Shown: piece by piece, positions 10,721 to 22,345 of the stretch
Layout: the number at the start of each line of letters is the position of its first letter
Position numbering within the stretch: the first letter of the stretch is position 1
Origin: Papio anubis
Lineage: Eukaryota; Chordata; Mammalia; Primates; Cercopithecidae
NCBI RefSeq assembly: GCF_008728515.1
Contig: NC_044977.1
Coordinates: forward strand, 170,733,139 to 170,797,138
Length of the DNA stretch: 64,000 nt
Reading direction: 5' to 3'
Translations under genes and position numbers: made by a program
Notes under the pieces: generated by a model
Told to the model about the DNA's origin: nothing
Databases searched by the model: none
The model's input: only the letters and a program-made list of their open reading frames with translations

Positions 10721-11417
10721 GTATGGAAACATTTGTGTAAACAGTTAGAAGTTCTCAGTGGAGTAAATGTTGGCCATAGAAATGATGTATGATAAAAATC
10801 CAAACCTTCCTGTGAAGGAGATGTACATTCTGGTCTTAGATAAATTCATTGCCAACTTCTGAATCTTGCAGCAACTCGAAGATATTTATGTAATTTCTGC
10901 TTTAAGATTTCTTCCTTTCAATTCATGTTCAAAAATATACTGCATATGTAAAATATATAGTTTGGAAACACAGACTAGAGGAAAAAATTCCTAAAAGTGG
11001 CCCATACCATTAAAACTTTACAACATTTAATTTCTGTAAGACATGGTTAACTCTTATTCAAGGGAGTGAAATTCCAACAGGTGAAAAATGAGTCGAGCTG
11101 ATAATTTAATGAGTTGTGCTTGGTGGAGTGGGAGTGAGGGCAATAGATTTTCTTGTTCACCATAATAACAAGGCATCACTGCCATCATCATTGCTTATGG
11201 TTGTTTTAAAGATACATTATTTGTCAAGTAATTGTCATTTTTCACTTATATCTCTGGGGCAAACCCAGGAGATGCTAGTAGAAAATCAGCTTTGACAGCT
11301 GTCTTACATCCACCTGCACTTGTACAATCTGAGCTTGAACAAGCTGGCTCTCACTTCCATCTCCCAGCCTTGCTCTTTAGTTTCCCTCACAGGGTCCTTC
11401 CATTGGCAGATCTGGTG
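10721..11417. other. Unassigned sequence
   Basis: No gene, RNA or named repeat recognised. Short open frames (for example 90 codons at 11,232) have no recognisable motif. Confidence 0.5.
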
Positions 11418-11533
11418 TACTGTTTCTCAATTTGGGTGGTTCATCAGAATCGACTGGAAACTATAAATACTGATGCCCAGGCCCTACTCCCAGAATCTGA
11501 TTAAATAGTTTTGGTGGAACCCAGGCATGAGTT
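11418..11533 (+). mobile_element. MER5-type hAT MITE fragment
   Basis: Reads tgtttctcaatttgggtggt, then tcatcagaatcgactggaaa, then gatgcccaggccctactccc: the MER5 or related Charlie MITE pattern. It is truncated at the right end. Confidence 0.65.
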
Positions 11534-11540
11534 ATTTAAA

Positions 11541-11619
11541 TTTTTTTTTTTTTTTTTTACTTTGATACAATTTCAGACCTGCAGAAAAGTTGCATTAGAA
11601 TAAAGAATTCACCCTTCAG

Positions 11620-11650
<31 letters not shown>

Positions 11651-11880
11651 CTGTTTCTCTCTTTATATATATAATACTCTGAACCTCTTTGAGAGTACGT
11701 TGTGTATATGATGCCCCTTTATCCCCAAATATTTCCCAAATATGAGGAATTCTCATACATAACCACAGAACAATCATTAAAAATCAGGAAGTTAACAACA
11801 CTGTTACGTAATCTGTAAACCTTATTGAGATTTTGTAAATTTTTCCAATAATGTCCTGTATAACAAAAGAAAGCCCATGA
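11541..11880 (-). mobile_element. Old L1M 3' end fragment
   Basis: A T-run (11,541-11,558) is followed by acaatttcagacctgcagaa, then gatgccccttt, then aaaatcaggaagttaacaac, typical of the antisense 3' end of L1M-class LINEs. It holds a (TC)n run at about 11,627-11,651. Confidence 0.6.
11627..11651. repeat. (TC)n microsatellite
   Basis: About 12 uninterrupted ct units within the L1M remnant. Confidence 0.95.
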
Positions 11881-11929
11881 TCAGGAGTGGCTATTTTTTA
11901 ACATCTCTCCCCTGATGTTAGTGTACAGC

Positions 11930-12660
11930 TGAGAAGTGGAAAACAAGCACGCGTTCAGCTGAAGCTGGAGGGGATAGGAAAAGGCTCTGATGGTAACAAA
12001 TCCTCCTGGAAGATTCCTGGCGCCTCAGGAGAAGGTATTTTCAGGGCTGCGCTCAAGAGGCAGCAAGAGAGTACAGACAAGGAAGGGCAGATCCTGCGTT
12101 GGGAGCCCAACCCTCACCAGGGTCCCCCTGTGGTGACTCCTCCCGCCCGGGATTTGGGGGTGAGGCATGGACCGACCCTGAATTTCACCATTGTCCATGC
12201 CTCTCACCCCTTGCCCAGGAGACATAAAAATAAGGGTCTTGAAAGTCTTGGATTTCTCTCCACGATTGCCTTGCAGCCTTCAGGATGGAAGCAGGTGGGT
12301 TCATACAACTGAGGCTGCTTTCTCAGCAGTTGTCTGGAACAAGGCTGCTCACTCAGCCTGGGCTCAGGGCGCAAGGCGCGGCTGCGTCACTGACCGGGTC
12401 CCTGAACCTGGCGGGGAGACGTGTGTGTCCACAGTGGGCAGGGCCAGCGAGGAGTGCAAGAGCACATCAGCCAGTGCGACCCAGCCAGACAGTGTCTTCT
12501 GGCCACTTCCCTACTGGGAGCCTCCACCATGTATGCATAACAGGTGCACAGGGGCTGAGCAGGAGAGTAAGAGCTACAGCCCATATCAGCTCCTGTTGGG
12601 GAGAGGGAGGAGACCTAGGTGGTGTTGATGGGGAGCCCGTTCTCTGTTATCAAACCGCTT
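11930..12660. other. GC-richer island, possible old promoter or LTR, no gene assigned
   Basis: Clearly GC-richer than its surroundings, with several CpGs, densest near 12,371-12,420 (ggcgcaaggcgcggctgcgt). A TATA-like cataaaaataagg lies at about 12,223-12,235. The longest frame outside recognised repeats, 145 codons plus strand at 12,191-12,628, overlaps another of 125 codons at 12,285-12,662. Neither shows a domain I recognise, and overlapping open frames in GC-rich DNA arise by chance. It could be a unique regulatory segment, an exon of an unseen gene or an old LTR. Confidence 0.35.
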
Positions 12661-13092
12661 GACCTCCTCCCCCATGTTTTGGTAGAGCCAGAGTGGGGAA
12701 ATAAGCAGGGAATGCATATCACGCTTGTATGGTGTACTTTCCCGGACTCTAGTAGTATTGGGTAAGCAACAATACAATAGAGAAAGTTAAAGAGGGTAAG
12801 GAATGGATAAAGACAGTGTTAGTTAACCAGTAAGTATTTAACACAAGATGGTAGATATCTTTTCTCTATTTGTTTTGGTTTTCTATTACTATAAAACAAA
12901 CCACTCCAAAAGTTTGAGTTTAAAATGACTATTTTGTTATTTCTCAGGATTTTGTGGGTTAACTGGGGCTTAGGTGAACATTTATTTATTTGTTTATTTT
13001 TGATGGTCTTAGTTGGAGTCTCCCAGATAACTGCAGTCAGATGGTGGCCAGGATTGGGTGTCATTCCATATGTGGTTTCAGACCTCTTTTTC
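12661..13092. other. Unassigned sequence
   Basis: No gene or named repeat recognised. Confidence 0.45.
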
Positions 13093-13133
13093 TTTCTCTC
13101 TCTCTCTCTCTTTTCTCTCTCTCTCTCTCTCTC
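13093..13133. repeat. (TC)n microsatellite
   Basis: Two ct-repeat runs separated by cttttc, directly continuous with the T-run of the following antisense Alu. It probably grew next to the Alu tail. Confidence 0.93.
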
Positions 13134-13373
13134 TTTTTTTTTTTAGAGACAGACTCTCACTAAGTGATTCTCCTGCCTCAGACTTGCAAGTAGCTGGAAT
13201 TACAGGCGTGAGCCACCACACCCCGCTTTTATTTATTTATTTATTTATTTTTTTTTAGTGGAGATGGGGTTTCACCATGTTGTCCAGACTGGTTTCAAAC
13301 TCCTGATCTCAAGTGATTTGTCTGCCCCTGCCTCCCACAGTGGGATTACAGGCGTGAGCCACTGCACCTGGTC
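13134..13373 (-). mobile_element. Alu with internal deletion and linker microsatellite
   Basis: Antisense Alu from the T-run to the 5' end (cactgcacctggtc). About 70-80 bp of the right monomer is missing at about 13,160: ctctcac is followed directly by taagtgattctcctgcctca. The segment before agtggagatgggg has become a (TTTA)n run at about 13,228-13,250. Confidence 0.9.
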
Positions 13374-13979
13374 AAGCCTCCCTTTCTGTATTTTCCTCTC
13401 CCAAGTATCCATCTGTATGGTGTCTGGACTTTTTGCAGTGAGACTCAGGGCTTCCAGAACTGCAGTGTTGGAAGTTGCCAGTTCTTCTGGCATAAGCCCA
13501 GATCTGATACAGCTCACTTCTCCCACATTTTGTTGATTCAAGTCACAGGATCAGTCGCATTCAATGTAGAACGGGACTGTTCAAGAGTCTGAATACCAGG
13601 AGTCGTGGTTCATGTGGGGCCCATCTGTAGAGATTAGTTACTTTTATTCACTTTATTCAGGGGCTACTGGTGATGTCCCAGCCAGATACTATAAAAATGA
13701 ATGTTACTTGCAACAAATTAGAGAAAATGCTATTGGCCATCACCCTACTATGTAGCTAGACTTAAGCAGGTAATAGTCATGGGGTACATCCAGGAGTGCT
13801 AACCTTACCCCTGAGTTCTCAGTGTCTGAAAATATTTCTGTGCCCCCAGAGTACTAACAGAATAGAGACTGTGTGAAGCAGGACAGTTTGGGTCTAGGAG
13901 GAAACCTGTGTAAAAGTTTGGTGGTGACTAAAGACCTTTTCAATGCTTCTGTGTACTCTAGCACACCTCCAAACCTTGG
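13374..13979. other. Unassigned sequence
   Basis: No gene or named repeat recognised. Confidence 0.45.
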
Positions 13980-14066
13980 CCTAATCTCTGGGGTTTGGTG
14001 GAGGTTAGCCCAATCTCTGGGGTTTGGTGGAGGTTAGCCTAATCTCTGGGGTTTGGTGGAGGTTAG
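13980..14066. repeat. Three-copy 29-bp minisatellite
   Basis: The unit c(c/t)(t/c)aatctctggggtttggtg followed by gaggttag repeats with a period of exactly 29 (aatctctgg at 13,983, 14,012 and 14,041). Copies are nearly identical. Confidence 0.95.
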
Positions 14067-14339
14067 CTGAGCAGGTGGGACGGACCCTAGAATAGTTAAG
14101 GTTGGATATCATTTCCAGAGGGTAAGATTGAATATTCTACCAAGTTGATTTAAAGAAATTAAGCTAAAATTAAGATACATTTTTGCATACCTAGTTTTGT
14201 GGCTTGAGACTGACTAAATTTTTTATTTGCATTTATAAAAGAGAAACAAACAAAAGTCCTAGATTCCTTGATATTCTTATGACACATTACTGTCTTCCAT
14301 ATCTAGCAAGCTTTCCTGAACATTTTGTTACTACCTACT

Positions 14340-14728
14340 TGTATTAGTTCATTTTCTGCTGCAATAACAGAATACTATAGACTAGGTAATAGAAATAACA
14401 GAAGTTTATTTGGCTTGCAGTTCTGGAGGCTGGGAAGTCCAAGATTATGGACCTGGCATCTGGAGGGGATCATCCTGTGGTGAAAGGGCAGAAGATGGAC
14501 GAGTTAAACCCATGAGAAAGAGAGACTCACCAAGGACTGGACTCATTTTATAACAACCCACTCTCCCAATAACCAATCTGCTCTCATGATAATGACATTA
14601 GTTCACTCATAAGGGCTCTGCCTTCATGACCCAATCACTTCTAATTAGATCACACCTCTGAACACAGTTGTGTTGGGGATTAAATTTCCAACATATGAAC
14701 TTTTGGGAGACACATTCAAACCACAGCA
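14340..14728 (-). mobile_element. MaLR solo LTR (MST/MLT1-type)
   Basis: Antisense LTR bounded by tgtattagttc and accacagca, i.e. TG...CA ends. It contains the family block gttctggaggctgggaagtc and the U3 stretch ending in aaatttccaacatatgaact. The 5-bp flanks are ctact (14,335-14,339) and ttact (14,729-14,733), matching at four of five. No internal region is present, so it is a solo LTR from recombination. Confidence 0.9.
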
Positions 14729-14733
14729 TTACT

Positions 14734-16500
14734 CTTTTTATACCTAGTAGGTTTAATTTTAAGAGGCCTGTGAAGAAAATAAAGGATGAAATATAATTAA
14801 ATGTGATCTGAATAGTTCACCAATAATTTCTAGATATATGCCAAGGAACATAACACTGGCACTCTTCTTAGCCATTTCTAGAAAAATAAAAATTTTAAAC
14901 TGACACAGTCAACTAAGTTTTCATAAGGCAATTATATCTGACATCATCTATTCTTTCTCTATCAAGACATTCATTTATATATTAAAGCATCAACACTTTA
15001 ACTCAAATGTTAAAATTTAGTTATCTTTATAAACAATCCCTATATTATACTCTTATTTAAGTTTAGAATCTGAGCCACACTAACATCCAAGTTTTTTTTT
15101 TTTTATCTTACCAGCATTAAATATTTATTTTATCATGTTCCTGAATAAGATTAAATAGCTATAGTTGTTTAAACTGGGATGCTTTGTGAAACTACATCGT
15201 AAAAACTGTAAAAGGCCAAAGTTTTCCATTTAAGAATTCTGACTAGTGGTCATCTGTCTCCGTGAAGGCATTTAGAATCAGGGAAGGGATCAAGCAGCAG
15301 AAGTGAGCCTGTCCCTCTGGTTCCTCTTGACACCCACTTACAGTTATTGACAGTCCATGTTGATGCCATCTCGAAGCAATCTGGTGCGATTGCTTTTGTT
15401 GGCAAATTATCCTCCAAAAATAACATCTTCTGGCTTTTCAATTAGAGCTTGCTAAAGAATGACTGACTTTACTGTATGGGACATCTCTATGAGTAATAAA
15501 TAGGCCCTTTTTCTTTCCCCTGGGAAACTCAATTGTACTGTACTGTTCTCAGTAATAAACAGTATTATGAGTCTTGTAACATAGGAAGTACATCAAACCT
15601 GCTTTGGATGACAGATTTTATGTCTCCAAAGGGGGTTAAACTGTGTTTAAAGTTCTTCTCATGCTGCTTAAATTCTGTGGTGCATTTTAGAGTTTAAAAA
15701 TTAACATAGTACAAAAATAGAAAAGAAATAGAAGATGATTTTACAGTTTCTCAGGGTCAAGGCAGGAATATACAAATCAGAGAGGGAAAGAAAATTACGT
15801 ATAAATATAGAATACACTAAGTGAGTATTTTTACCTTTATTTCAAGCTTTATGTAAGTGGTTAAATTATAATTCTGCTGGGCAGATATACAGGCTATAAT
15901 TTGTTATGTAGAAGATATAACTAACTGGAGGGATTTGTGCAAAGCAAAATCTGTAAAATAAGGAATATGGTTTAGGACTTTTAAAATGATAATTAGCTTG
16001 CAATGTGAATAAAATATGTAGTTTCCTTTAGAAAGTAAGGACTTAATATAGTTTGCAAATTACTCCCAAAATGAGTCCATTTACAATGAATATAAGTTGC
16101 TACTCTATTTTCATAATGAATGAATGAGGTTTTAATGAATCACATTTACTTTAACATCCAGCAGAAATATGGGACAGCATAAAATACAATTGAAATATTT
16201 CTTATAATATCATTAAACTGAATTATTCCTTATGAACATTTTGGTTTTGGCATGTAGATTTTTAAAACTTTATTTTTTAAAAATTATTTTTTAAAACATA
16301 CCTTCATTAAATTGGTGTGAAGGTTGGTTAACCATCATGTAAAGGTTAATGTCCAATGAAATAAAGCCAAATGCATTGCGTAGTGTTGCAAATGAAAAGA
16401 AGAAAATGTGTATATCTGCTCTTTAATCACAGAGCAGGGTCAGCATATTTCTATAGACAATAGCAATAGTTTGATAGACATTGCTATCACGAAGCATGAT
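14734..16500. other. AT-rich sequence without recognised features
   Basis: No gene, RNA or named repeat that I can support. There are only short open frames, such as 63 codons minus strand at 15,250-15,441. Confidence 0.5.
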
Positions 16501-16504
16501 TCAT

Positions 16505-16575
16505 CTATCCATTCAACACGTTTTTATTGAGTGCCTGCTATGTACCAATCCTTATACTAAGTCCGGTGCTTACAG
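16505..16575 (-). repeat. L2 fragment
   Basis: Reads cattcaacacgtttttattg then agtgcctgctatgtacca, the antisense 3' end of LINE-2. Confidence 0.65.
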
Positions 16576-17042
16576 AATTACGTTTAAAGAGTTAGATTTC
16601 AGTTTTTCAGGTGACCCTCAGGGAATTCTCCTGACTTAGGGAGCCTAGGTATGTAGCAAAATGCCCTAGTAAAGATTAAATTTATGCGTGTTTTATTTAG
16701 CTTTATAGAGAGGGTCAAGAAATGTTCTCCATCAGAGGAGAGCAGAACTCATCTTTGATGGATTGAGGATGATTTCTCATCTTGTTCTTCCAGCTTCTTC
16801 AACATCATCTGCATTTCCTCCTTCAGAAGTATAGGTCATTTGAAAAAGGAAGGGATAGTAGCTTTATTGTCTGGAAATGTACTGTAATGATATATTTTTT
16901 CTGTTCATGTTTCTAAAAATATAAGTTTCTAAACACCTAAGAGATAGGGGCTAGGGAGGGTGGTGTAGGCTTCAGGTACTCACAGCTAGAGAAGCCTAAG
17001 GCCTCTTCCTATGAAGTTAGAGACCACAACCTTATTGTGACC

Positions 17043-17260
17043 TAGCAGTTCTCAACTGGGGGTAATACTGTCCCCCCAGGGATACTTGCCCATATCTAGA
17101 AACATTTTTGATTGTCACAACTGGGAGGAGTGGTGCTACTGGCAGGTAGTGAATAGAGACCAGTGAATTGCAGTAAACATTCTGCAATTCACAGAACAGC
17201 CCCCACAACAAAGAATTGTCTGGTTCAAGATGTCAATAATACCGAAGTGGAAAACTGTTG
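17043..17260 (+). mobile_element. MER20 (hAT-Charlie MITE), full length
   Basis: Full-length match to the MER20 pattern: cagttctcaactgggggtaa at the start, aacatttttgattgtcacaa in the middle, cagcccccacaacaaagaat and the degraded second terminus. About 218 bp, the family's usual length. Confidence 0.9.
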
Positions 17261-17261
17261 T

Positions 17262-17340
17262 GACCTGAAGGCTTAAGCGTAGCGCTTTGTACATAGGATG
17301 TCAATAAATGCTTGTTGACTGCATGAATGCATGAGTAAGG
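17262..17340 (+). repeat. L2 fragment (3' end)
   Basis: Contains gtcaataaatgcttgttgac then a gcatgaatgcatgag end, the sense 3' end of L2. It directly adjoins the MER20, which may have inserted beside or into it. Confidence 0.6.
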
Positions 17341-17574
17341 GAATTACTAAATTTTACTTTGCTAAGACTACTTAACTTTAGAAAATGTTTATTTTATCAA
17401 TTAAATGCGATACCTAACTTTTTGTCCGTTTGGAGTGGGAGACCAGCTCCAAATTGGCATTTGGAGTTCATAGAAAAACTGGTTTTCTATAATATACTGT
17501 TGCTATCCTGCTATTTGTTGGAATTTGTGATTCATTTAATTAGTCTGTGTTCAGGCTAATTTAATTATCATTAT

Positions 17575-17725
17575 TCATAATTATTCATTTAGCACATATT
17601 TCTTAAGCACCTACTATCCATCAGATACAACTCTAGATACTACGTATAGAACTGAAAAAGACATCAATGCTACCCATCTTAATAGAACTGTAGTCTACTT
17701 AGGGAAAGACTGATATATTTCTCCA
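17575..17725 (-). repeat. L2 fragment
   Basis: Reads ttcatttagcacatatttct then taagcacctactatccatca and later tagaactgtagtctactta, an antisense L2 3' region. Confidence 0.6.
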
Positions 17726-17979
17726 GAAACATATATACAGATACATCTGGAGAAAACGTATATTTCAAAACAAGGTTTAGTTCTAGCGAGTGGTCTAGGA
17801 TTTAGGGTGTTGGTCAAGGAAGATTTTATCTTTAATGTTTGAATATTTTTTATGAATGTACTTGGGCATATTTGTATAATTAAAACTTAATGAAATTAAA
17901 TGTTATCGCCAGAAAAGTAGTAATATATGCTTTAAAAACATTTTGTTTTGTTTGACATTTTTGTACTTCATATTTTCTC

Positions 17980-18280
17980 AACATGTTATTATAAAGATTT
18001 TCAAACATACACAGAAATTGAAAGAGTTGTGCAGTGAACATCCAGACATCCCAGCTATATTCTGTAATTAATATTTCAATGTTTCCCTTATCACATATTC
18101 ATGCCTCTAGCCATTCATCAATATATCATATTTTTGAGGTGTTTCAAACCAAGTTGCAGTCATCAGTGTACTTCTCTCTAAGTACTTCAACATATGTATT
18201 AATTGGAATTCAGAATTTGAGCACAGATCAAACTTGCTTTTTACTAACACTCTCCAGTTATTTAACACCAAATGCTTGAA
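17980..18280 (-). mobile_element. Old L1M 3' end fragment
   Basis: Antisense of the L1M 3' terminus: ttataaagattttcaaacat then gaacatccagacatcccagc. The T-rich 3' end is on the left, giving minus orientation. Confidence 0.65.
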
Positions 18281-18639
18281 ATAGAAACATGAGTTCCGTT
18301 TTGTTTATGAGTCTACCACCGCTTCTCTTATGCAACCTGCCCAAGTAAGATGAAGATTAGAGGTCTGGCTTCTAAAATAGTCATTGTGATAAGACTTAAG
18401 GATACTCCCTTTTAGTCACTTTACATTTAACTCATTAATCAAAGAATAAATAGAGCCATTATTTATTTTTCTGACTATAAATTTTTGCTGCAAATTGGAA
18501 AACATTATAGTCTCTGTAGCATCATTCACTGAGCAGTTAGGTTATTAGCTGAGAGAGGTGGTTTACACACCCAGAAAGCACTGTAGAGAGTGTTCTCCAC
18601 GGCTTTGGAAATCCTCCCACATTTGGGTTTGGTAACTTT

Positions 18640-18780
18640 CTCTGCATGGACACAAAGCCCTGCTGGAATGAGGACAGAGGACTTGTCTCTTTTGTTCACA
18701 ACTATATCCCCAGAACATAGTTTGGTGACTGGCACACAATATATTCTCATTGAATTAATACATAAATAAAGGAATGAAGG
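18640..18780 (+). repeat. L2 fragment (3' end)
   Basis: Reads aggacttgtctcttttgttc then cagaacatagtttggtgact and ends with an aataaaggaatgaagg-type terminus, diverged sense L2. Confidence 0.6.
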
Positions 18781-19284
18781 TCTCACAGACAGGTGGTATG
18801 CAGTAGGTTATTTGTGAAATTAATTAATAAACTTGAAGGTCTGTAGAAAGGGCAGAACAATGATGACCTGCTCTCATTCATAGTTACAAAGCCTTTTAAC
18901 TATCCTCACCTCCTTCCACGAACCCAATATGCAGAATATTATGAATAAATTTTGGAAAATACTTAATTCAATAACTTCATAATAGAAACAGAACTACAAA
19001 GGTTAACCATAATAACTTGGGAAAATATTAGTTTGATGACTGTAAGTACCAGAATTTTTATGTCCTGGCTATTACATTGAATATAGTATATAAACTTGTC
19101 AAATTCTTTAATTAAAGTCTGTTACTAATTTAGTTTAAAAAGTAGTGAAATGATATTGATTTGTTGCCAATATCACATTAAAGTTCATCAAAAGGACATT
19201 TTGGGTGAACATGAACATTTACATAAATGGGATTTGTCTATTATTAAGTAGACCGGTTTTTTAAAAAAGTAAATATCATGAAAA

Positions 19285-19440
19285 GAGAGTGCACTTTGAA
19301 GTCAGAAAGACTTGAGTTCCAGACATGGCTCCCACCCTGTCACACTTCCTAATCTACACATGAGGATAAATGTTTCTACCACTTTGTTGTTTCAAGAGTA
19401 AATGAAACAAATTGTTTAGCAGAGTCCTTGAAGGTAAGCA
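19285..19440 (+). repeat. MIR SINE
   Basis: Shows the MIR order: cactttgaagtcagaaagac, ttgagttccagacatggctc, and atgaggataaatg followed by a diverged right part. Confidence 0.75.
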
Positions 19441-20033
19441 CTCCATATTGGATGGATTTCATTTTTGTTTAAGAAAAGGTATATTTGAAAACTTTTATGA
19501 CAACAGTGAGAACAACAAATTATTCACTATCCTTTTTGAGTGATAATTTGCTTGATTTGTTCTTTTTGATTTTTATCAAAATTGTATGTGTAAATAGATT
19601 GAAAATTAAAATGTATTGCAAACCTTAATGCTAATATAAATATTGTTTAAAATGTTTCATTTTCTGTTTGTTGCTGGAATATAAATGTAGTTGATTTTTA
19701 TGGAATTAATTTGGTATTCAGCTGCTTTGCTTAACTCTCTTAATAATGTTAATAACTTGTCCATAGATGCTTTTGGATATTCTGTGTACACAATTATATT
19801 AGCAACAAATGATGTCAGTTTTATTTCTTCTTTCCAAGTTCTTGATCTTTTGTTTGGCTTTATCGCCTCTTGACTTTGGTTGGGCTCTTCAGTGCAGCGT
19901 CACAGAGAAGGGGTCAGCTTTGCTGTGTTTCGCATTTCAAAGGGAAAGGTTTAAATGTTTTAATTTTAAGTATGATGTGGCTGTAGGATTTTTTGGGAAG
20001 GAGTAGTTACCTTTTATTATATTAAAGAATTTC

Positions 20034-20323
20034 TTGTTTTTTGAGACAGAGTCTTGCTCTGTCACCCAGGTTGGAGTGCAGTGGCGCGCTCTCAGCTCAT
20101 TGCAACCTCTGCCTTCAGGTTTAAGTGATTCTTGTGCCTCAGCCTCTGGAGTGGCTGGGATTACAGGTGACTGCCACCACGCCCAGCTAATTTTTGGATT
20201 TTTAGTAGAGACAGGCTTTCACCATGTTGGCCAGGCTGGTCTGGAACTCCTAACCTCAGGTGATCCACCCACCTTGGCTTCCCAAAGTGCTGGGATTACA
20301 GGCGTGAGCCATCGCCCCTGTCC
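20034..20323 (-). mobile_element. Alu inserted in L1M
   Basis: Full-length antisense Alu from tttttgagacagagtcttgc to catcgcccctgtcc. Flanks share a target-site duplication: taaagaatttc at 20,023-20,033 and taaagattttc at 20,329-20,339 (10 of 11). Confidence 0.95.
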
Positions 20324-21280
20324 CATAGTAAAGATTTTCCATTACATTATTAGATTGTTAAACACATTTGACATAATGTTAACTTTCATCAAATGCTTTT
20401 TTCTACGTCAACTGAAATAGTCATACATTTCTTTTTTCGTCTGTTAATTATGTGGTTGATTTTTTATATTAAATTAATCTTATCTTCCTGTAATAAATTC
20501 AGTTTGCTCATAATATTTTATCTTTTTCGTATATTGCTAGATTCTGTTAGATAATATTGAGTCTAGAGGTTTTGTATTTATGGTTACACATGAGATTGGC
20601 TTGTGATTTCTTTTTCTTATTCTGTGTTGGTTTTCAGTGTCAAGATTTTGCTATTTCATAAAATGAATTGGTGATCATTATTCCTTCTCTTTCTAGTAGA
20701 GAATAAATGCTATTTTTTCCTTTGACGTTTGGTACCATTTTCCAGTGTAGCATCCAGAGCCTGGAGTGGTATTTTTTTTGTTTTATACTTGTTGTGTGTG
20801 TGGGTGGAGGAGGGGTATCTAATTATAGATTTATTTTAACGGTTTTAGGATTACTCAGGGTTTCTATTTCATCTTTTGAATGTAGTTTTCTAGACATTTT
20901 TTCATTTATCTAATTTTTCAACATTTTATTCAGATAAAAGTTATTAATATCATTTAATCTTTTTAATGTTTAAAGGATATCCTGTAATTATTTTTCATTG
21001 CTGTTATTGGTTATTTGTGTTTTCTTTGCTATTCTTAATTAGTCTTGCCTCAGGTGTATAAATTTTATTAATCTTTCCAAAAAGAAAATTTTGGCTTTGT
21101 TGATTCCCTTTATTTCATTTTCTATTTTTAACTTTCTGCTTGTATTTATTACATTATTTTCCCTTCATTTGTAAGTTTTAATATGCTATTTTTTAAAATT
21201 TCTTTAAGTGGATATAAATAGATGTATGCTTCACTCATGAGGTTCAGTCTTTTTTTTTTTCCTTTCTGTTTTTTTTGTAA

Positions 21281-21492
21281 CAGTGGTTCTCGACCTGTGG
21301 TGATTTTGCCTGCCTGGGGACATTTGGCAGTATCTCTAGACAAATTTGGTGGTTACACTAGGAGAAAATGCTTATTTGCCTTTTGCAGGTGAAACCAGGG
21401 ATGCTAAACATCCTACAACGCACTGGACAGCCAGTCATCACAAAGAATTATTTATGCCTAAACATCAATTGTGCTGACATTGAGAAAACCTG
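21281..21492 (+). mobile_element. MER20 inserted in L1M
   Basis: cagtggttctcgacctgtgg at the start, gggatgctaaacatcctaca in the middle and tgagaaaacctg at the end give a full-length MER20 of 212 bp. L1M homology continues on both sides. Confidence 0.9.
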
Positions 21493-22328
21493 ATTTAGGA
21501 TATTCTGTAAATTTTGAAATGTAGCATTTTGTTAAAACTAAGTTAAGAATACTTTCTAATTTGCATTTGGATTACTTCTTTAATCATGTGTGATTTATAG
21601 CTTTAAGCTTTCACTTATAACCATATGGAAAATTTCTCCTCTTTTTTGATTGACTGAAGCTTTTCATTTCCTGCTTAAATGAATTATGATTAGGAAACTC
21701 TGTATGTTATTAGCCCTTTGACATTTCTCAATAGATGTTTTGTGTCCCAGTAAATAATCAATTTTGTAAATGTTGTTTGTGTTTGAAAAGAAAGTGTTTC
21801 TGCAGCCATTGAGTGAAATATTGATTAGTTATTTGATTAGATTATCAATATTTTTGGTACATGTTTGAAAAAGTGTCAAAAAAATTAAAAATCTTTCACT
21901 TTGTGGAGTTAATTTCTTATTGTATTTCTCTCCGATTTTACTTACATAAACACTTTAAGTTGAGTTTAGGTACATACAAATGTAGACTCGTCATCCCTTT
22001 CTGGTAAATAATAATTAGGAATAGACCATCTTGATCCTAAATAATGTTGTTTTTTTGCCTTAAAGTTTACTTTGATATTGATAAAGCTACACAATCTTTG
22101 TTTAGTGTTTACTTGATTCATCTTTATCACTATTTTACTTTAACCCTCATGAATCCTTATGTTTTTAGATCTATGTCTTATGAAATAATGTGTTTTTATG
22201 TGTATATATACAGGTATATGTAAATCTAGTTTGAGAAGCTTTGTCTATATTTCACTTATACTTAATGCAATTAGTGAAACATTTGGATTTATATCTACTG
22301 TTGTATTATCTACTTTCCAGTGTATATC

Positions 22329-22345
22329 CCCCCCCCCTTTTTTTT
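22329..22345. repeat. C-run and T-run
   Basis: A homopolymer C tract is followed directly by a T tract inside the old L1M, an unstable site. Confidence 0.85.

Noticed and set aside
12191..12662. Overlapping 145- and 125-codon frames as novel genes
   Set aside because: Two long frames overlapping in different phases of GC-rich DNA, no recognised domain, and no splice structure that can be proved. Kept only as a low-confidence island.
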